Shown in pieces: positions 62,022 to 64,000 of a stretch of DNA of 64,000 nt. The position numbers were made by a program, and so were the translations under genes. The stretch is from positions 718,501 through 782,500 of the forward strand of contig OX459104.1 of NCBI GenBank assembly GCA_949775045.1, given 5' to 3'. Origin of the DNA: Metridium senile (Eukaryota; Cnidaria; Anthozoa; Actiniaria; Metridiidae). The notes beneath the pieces are model-generated. The model was not told the origin of the DNA and did no database searches. It saw only the letters and a program-made list of their open reading frames with translations. Positions within the stretch are counted from its first letter, which is position 1. Every line of letters starts with the position of its first letter.

Positions 62022-62131
62022 ATAGTTGAAACTTGATATGAGGTGTCTTTGTTATACGCGGGATTCCTGTGTTCAAAATTATGTTTCCCCACAGTTATAG
62101 AAACAACGCTATTAAAATAGATATAATAATG

Positions 62132-63422
62132 TACGGTGGCCCATAAATGTCACGGCAAAACTTTGTTACTCACGGCAAATCTTTTATTATTCACGGCAAA
62201 TCTTTTATTATTCACGGCAAATCTTTTATTATTCACGGTAAATCTTTTATTATTCACGGTAAATCTTTTATTGCTCATGGCATTTCATTTATTTATTCAT
62301 CTATTCATTTATTTATATTATTTACTTTATATTTTTCACACCACATTTATATCATTACCACAATTTTCTCACACCTTTTTGCTTTTCTGACTGTCTTTAT
62401 TTTTCGCCATATTCCTCTTCCCCCTCCCATCCCCTTATTTCATGCGTTTTTATTTATATTTTTTTATTACTGCTTCCTTTTATTAATTTTTTTTTATATA
62501 CAATGTTTTCTTCTCTTTACATTTATCTTGATATCACACCTATACCGTTTTTTTACATTATCATTTTTTCTACTTATCATTTTTTTTCTCCGCCTGGCAT
62601 TCTTTTATTATTTTTAATTTATTATTCATATCATTCTTTTTTTATTTTTCCACCTTTCTTTCTTTCTCCCGTTATTTTATATTCCAACATCCATGCCTAA
62701 TTTCTTTGTTTTTTCATTTTTTATTACTTCATTCATTTTTTAGCCGGGCGTTTTAATTTTATTTTTCTATACTTTGTTCGATTTATTACTAATGTACATT
62801 TATTATTTAACATTTTTTATAATCAAAATGTTTTCTCTCCCTTTCTATTTACAGTACTCGTTTTATTATTTATTTAATTCCACATTTATATTTTCCATTT
62901 TTGCATCCTTGTTCTTAATGTTTCTGTTATTCTTTCACATTTTTACGTCCCACATTCCCTACGCCCCACATTCCCTACGCCCAGGTCAATGCTTATCAGT
63001 TCATCGCGTTTACAAATTCTTGCGAATCGAACTCTACAATGTTTCATTGAAGTTTGTACTGCTTCAGCTTTGTTTTAGTGTGCAAATTAGACCCATGCAT
63101 GTTTATCTAGTGTTGCGTTCTGAGCATATGGAAAATTTTTTCATAGCTGTATCCTCTACTGATAGGTCTTGCAGTGATAGGTAACCCCTTTTGCAAGGGC
63201 CCCCATATGTAGATGTAGATAAAGACAAAAATTCGAGCCGTGATCTACTTTATCCGCCATCTTAAATTTCTAATAAGTTTTGCCGTGAGTAAAAAAAGAT
63301 TTGCCGTGAATAGCAAAAGATTTGCCGTGAGTAATAAATGATTTGCCGTGAATAGCAAAAGATTTTCCCTGAATAATAAAAGATTTGCCGTGAGTAATAA
63401 AGTTTTGCCGTGGGCCACCGTA
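62132..63422. mobile_element. 1.29-kb element with TIRs built of tandem repeats
   Basis: The ends are TACGGTGGCCCA and complement, flanked by ATAATG on both sides (62126-62131, 63423-63428). Next to each end is a tandem array of ~20-bp units (CACGGCAAATCTTTTATTATT), seven at the left and about six inverted at the right. The middle is T-rich with no transposase. Confidence 0.85.
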
Positions 63423-63428
63423 ATAATG

Positions 63429-64000
63429 GGAAATCCTTGAAGTGCATTGTGCAGGTGAACAAAGAGATGGCTCAAAGTTGGAGTAAAATGTCTGTAGGCT
63501 GAGACCTACAGCCAGGCGGCATCGGACACGCTCCACGTGACCCTTTACATCCAATGAGAAGGCTCGATTTACTCGAACTGTTTGCGAACTGTTCAGTTTG
63601 CGAACTAAATTGTCCAAGTGTGTCATTTATTTCGCTCATTAAAAAATTATTTTGAACATCTATACAAAACTTTTCTATGCAATGTGAAGGTGGATACATG
63701 AATTTTGCCTGGATAAATTCTCAAGTACATATAAAGTATTTTAGTACCTAAAATCTGTTCAGTTGTTCAGGTGAGTTTTCTTTTGTTTGGTCGTCGAACT
63801 CTGAATATAGTAGTAATCCACAAAGTCAATCCTACAGGAAACAAAGCTAGAATCCTTCCTTTTTTTTTTTTGCACAGACACATTCTTTAGATAGCAAACT
63901 TGCAGAAAATGTGAGGGGGCCCCAGGGGGCCTATTCGTTTTAAGGGTGAAAATCGGCCTTGAAGCTCACGAATATTGCCGTACCGAAGCTTACCACACTA
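63429..64000. other. right edge, no gene recognised
   Basis: Short minus-strand frames at 63.47-63.70 kb have no recognised domain. A promoter or exon of a gene beyond the window cannot be excluded. Confidence 0.4.

Overview
This window is nuclear DNA of an animal: AT-rich, intron-rich, without operons, and crowded with minisatellites, fold-back elements and fragments of non-LTR retrotransposons. The main genes resemble TNF-receptor-associated factors (TRAFs). Repeat content and gene style would suit an anthozoan cnidarian or another early-branching invertebrate, but nothing seen here fixes the species.

The core is a head-to-tail cluster of four paralogous genes on the minus strand: A (5.55-13.47 kb), B (16.89-27.68 kb), C (34.82-42.25 kb) and D (46.15-53.76 kb). 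I assembled each from short exons with GT/AG junctions and matching phases. The encoded protein has an N-terminal TRAF-type RING split over two small exons, two TRAF-type zinc fingers, a long coiled coil, and a C-terminal membrane segment or hairpin where a TRAF would carry its MATH/TRAF-C domain. The inference is a family of membrane-anchored, TRAF-like ubiquitin ligases or adaptors. A and B look intact, C has a one-base deletion in a membrane exon, and D has lost nearly all of the RING.

The introns hold most of the repeats. In B about 3.7 kb, and in D about 0.42 kb, of 36-bp tandem repeats start exactly at the 5' splice site of the first zinc-finger exon. Every unit repeats that splice site, and the repeat is in frame with the exon (12 residues per unit). 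D also has a 5.3-kb array in another intron with a 2.1-kb higher-order period. Several introns carry fold-back DNA elements, a tRNA-derived SINE and retrotransposon tails.

The spacers between genes are themselves duplicated: 13.59-16.86 kb matches 31.50-34.79 kb. They carry decayed reverse transcriptase and small elements present in one copy and absent from the other. Upstream of B a 3.7-kb element, and upstream of D a 3.2-kb nest of four elements, sit about 95-150 bp before the start codon. A and C keep that stretch intact.

Right of the cluster lie tandem repeats and fold-back elements, a single-exon 157-residue orphan protein (60.0-60.5 kb) and a small secreted cysteine-rich peptide gene (61.8-62.0 kb), both on the plus strand. 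The left end (0-5 kb) is repeats only.
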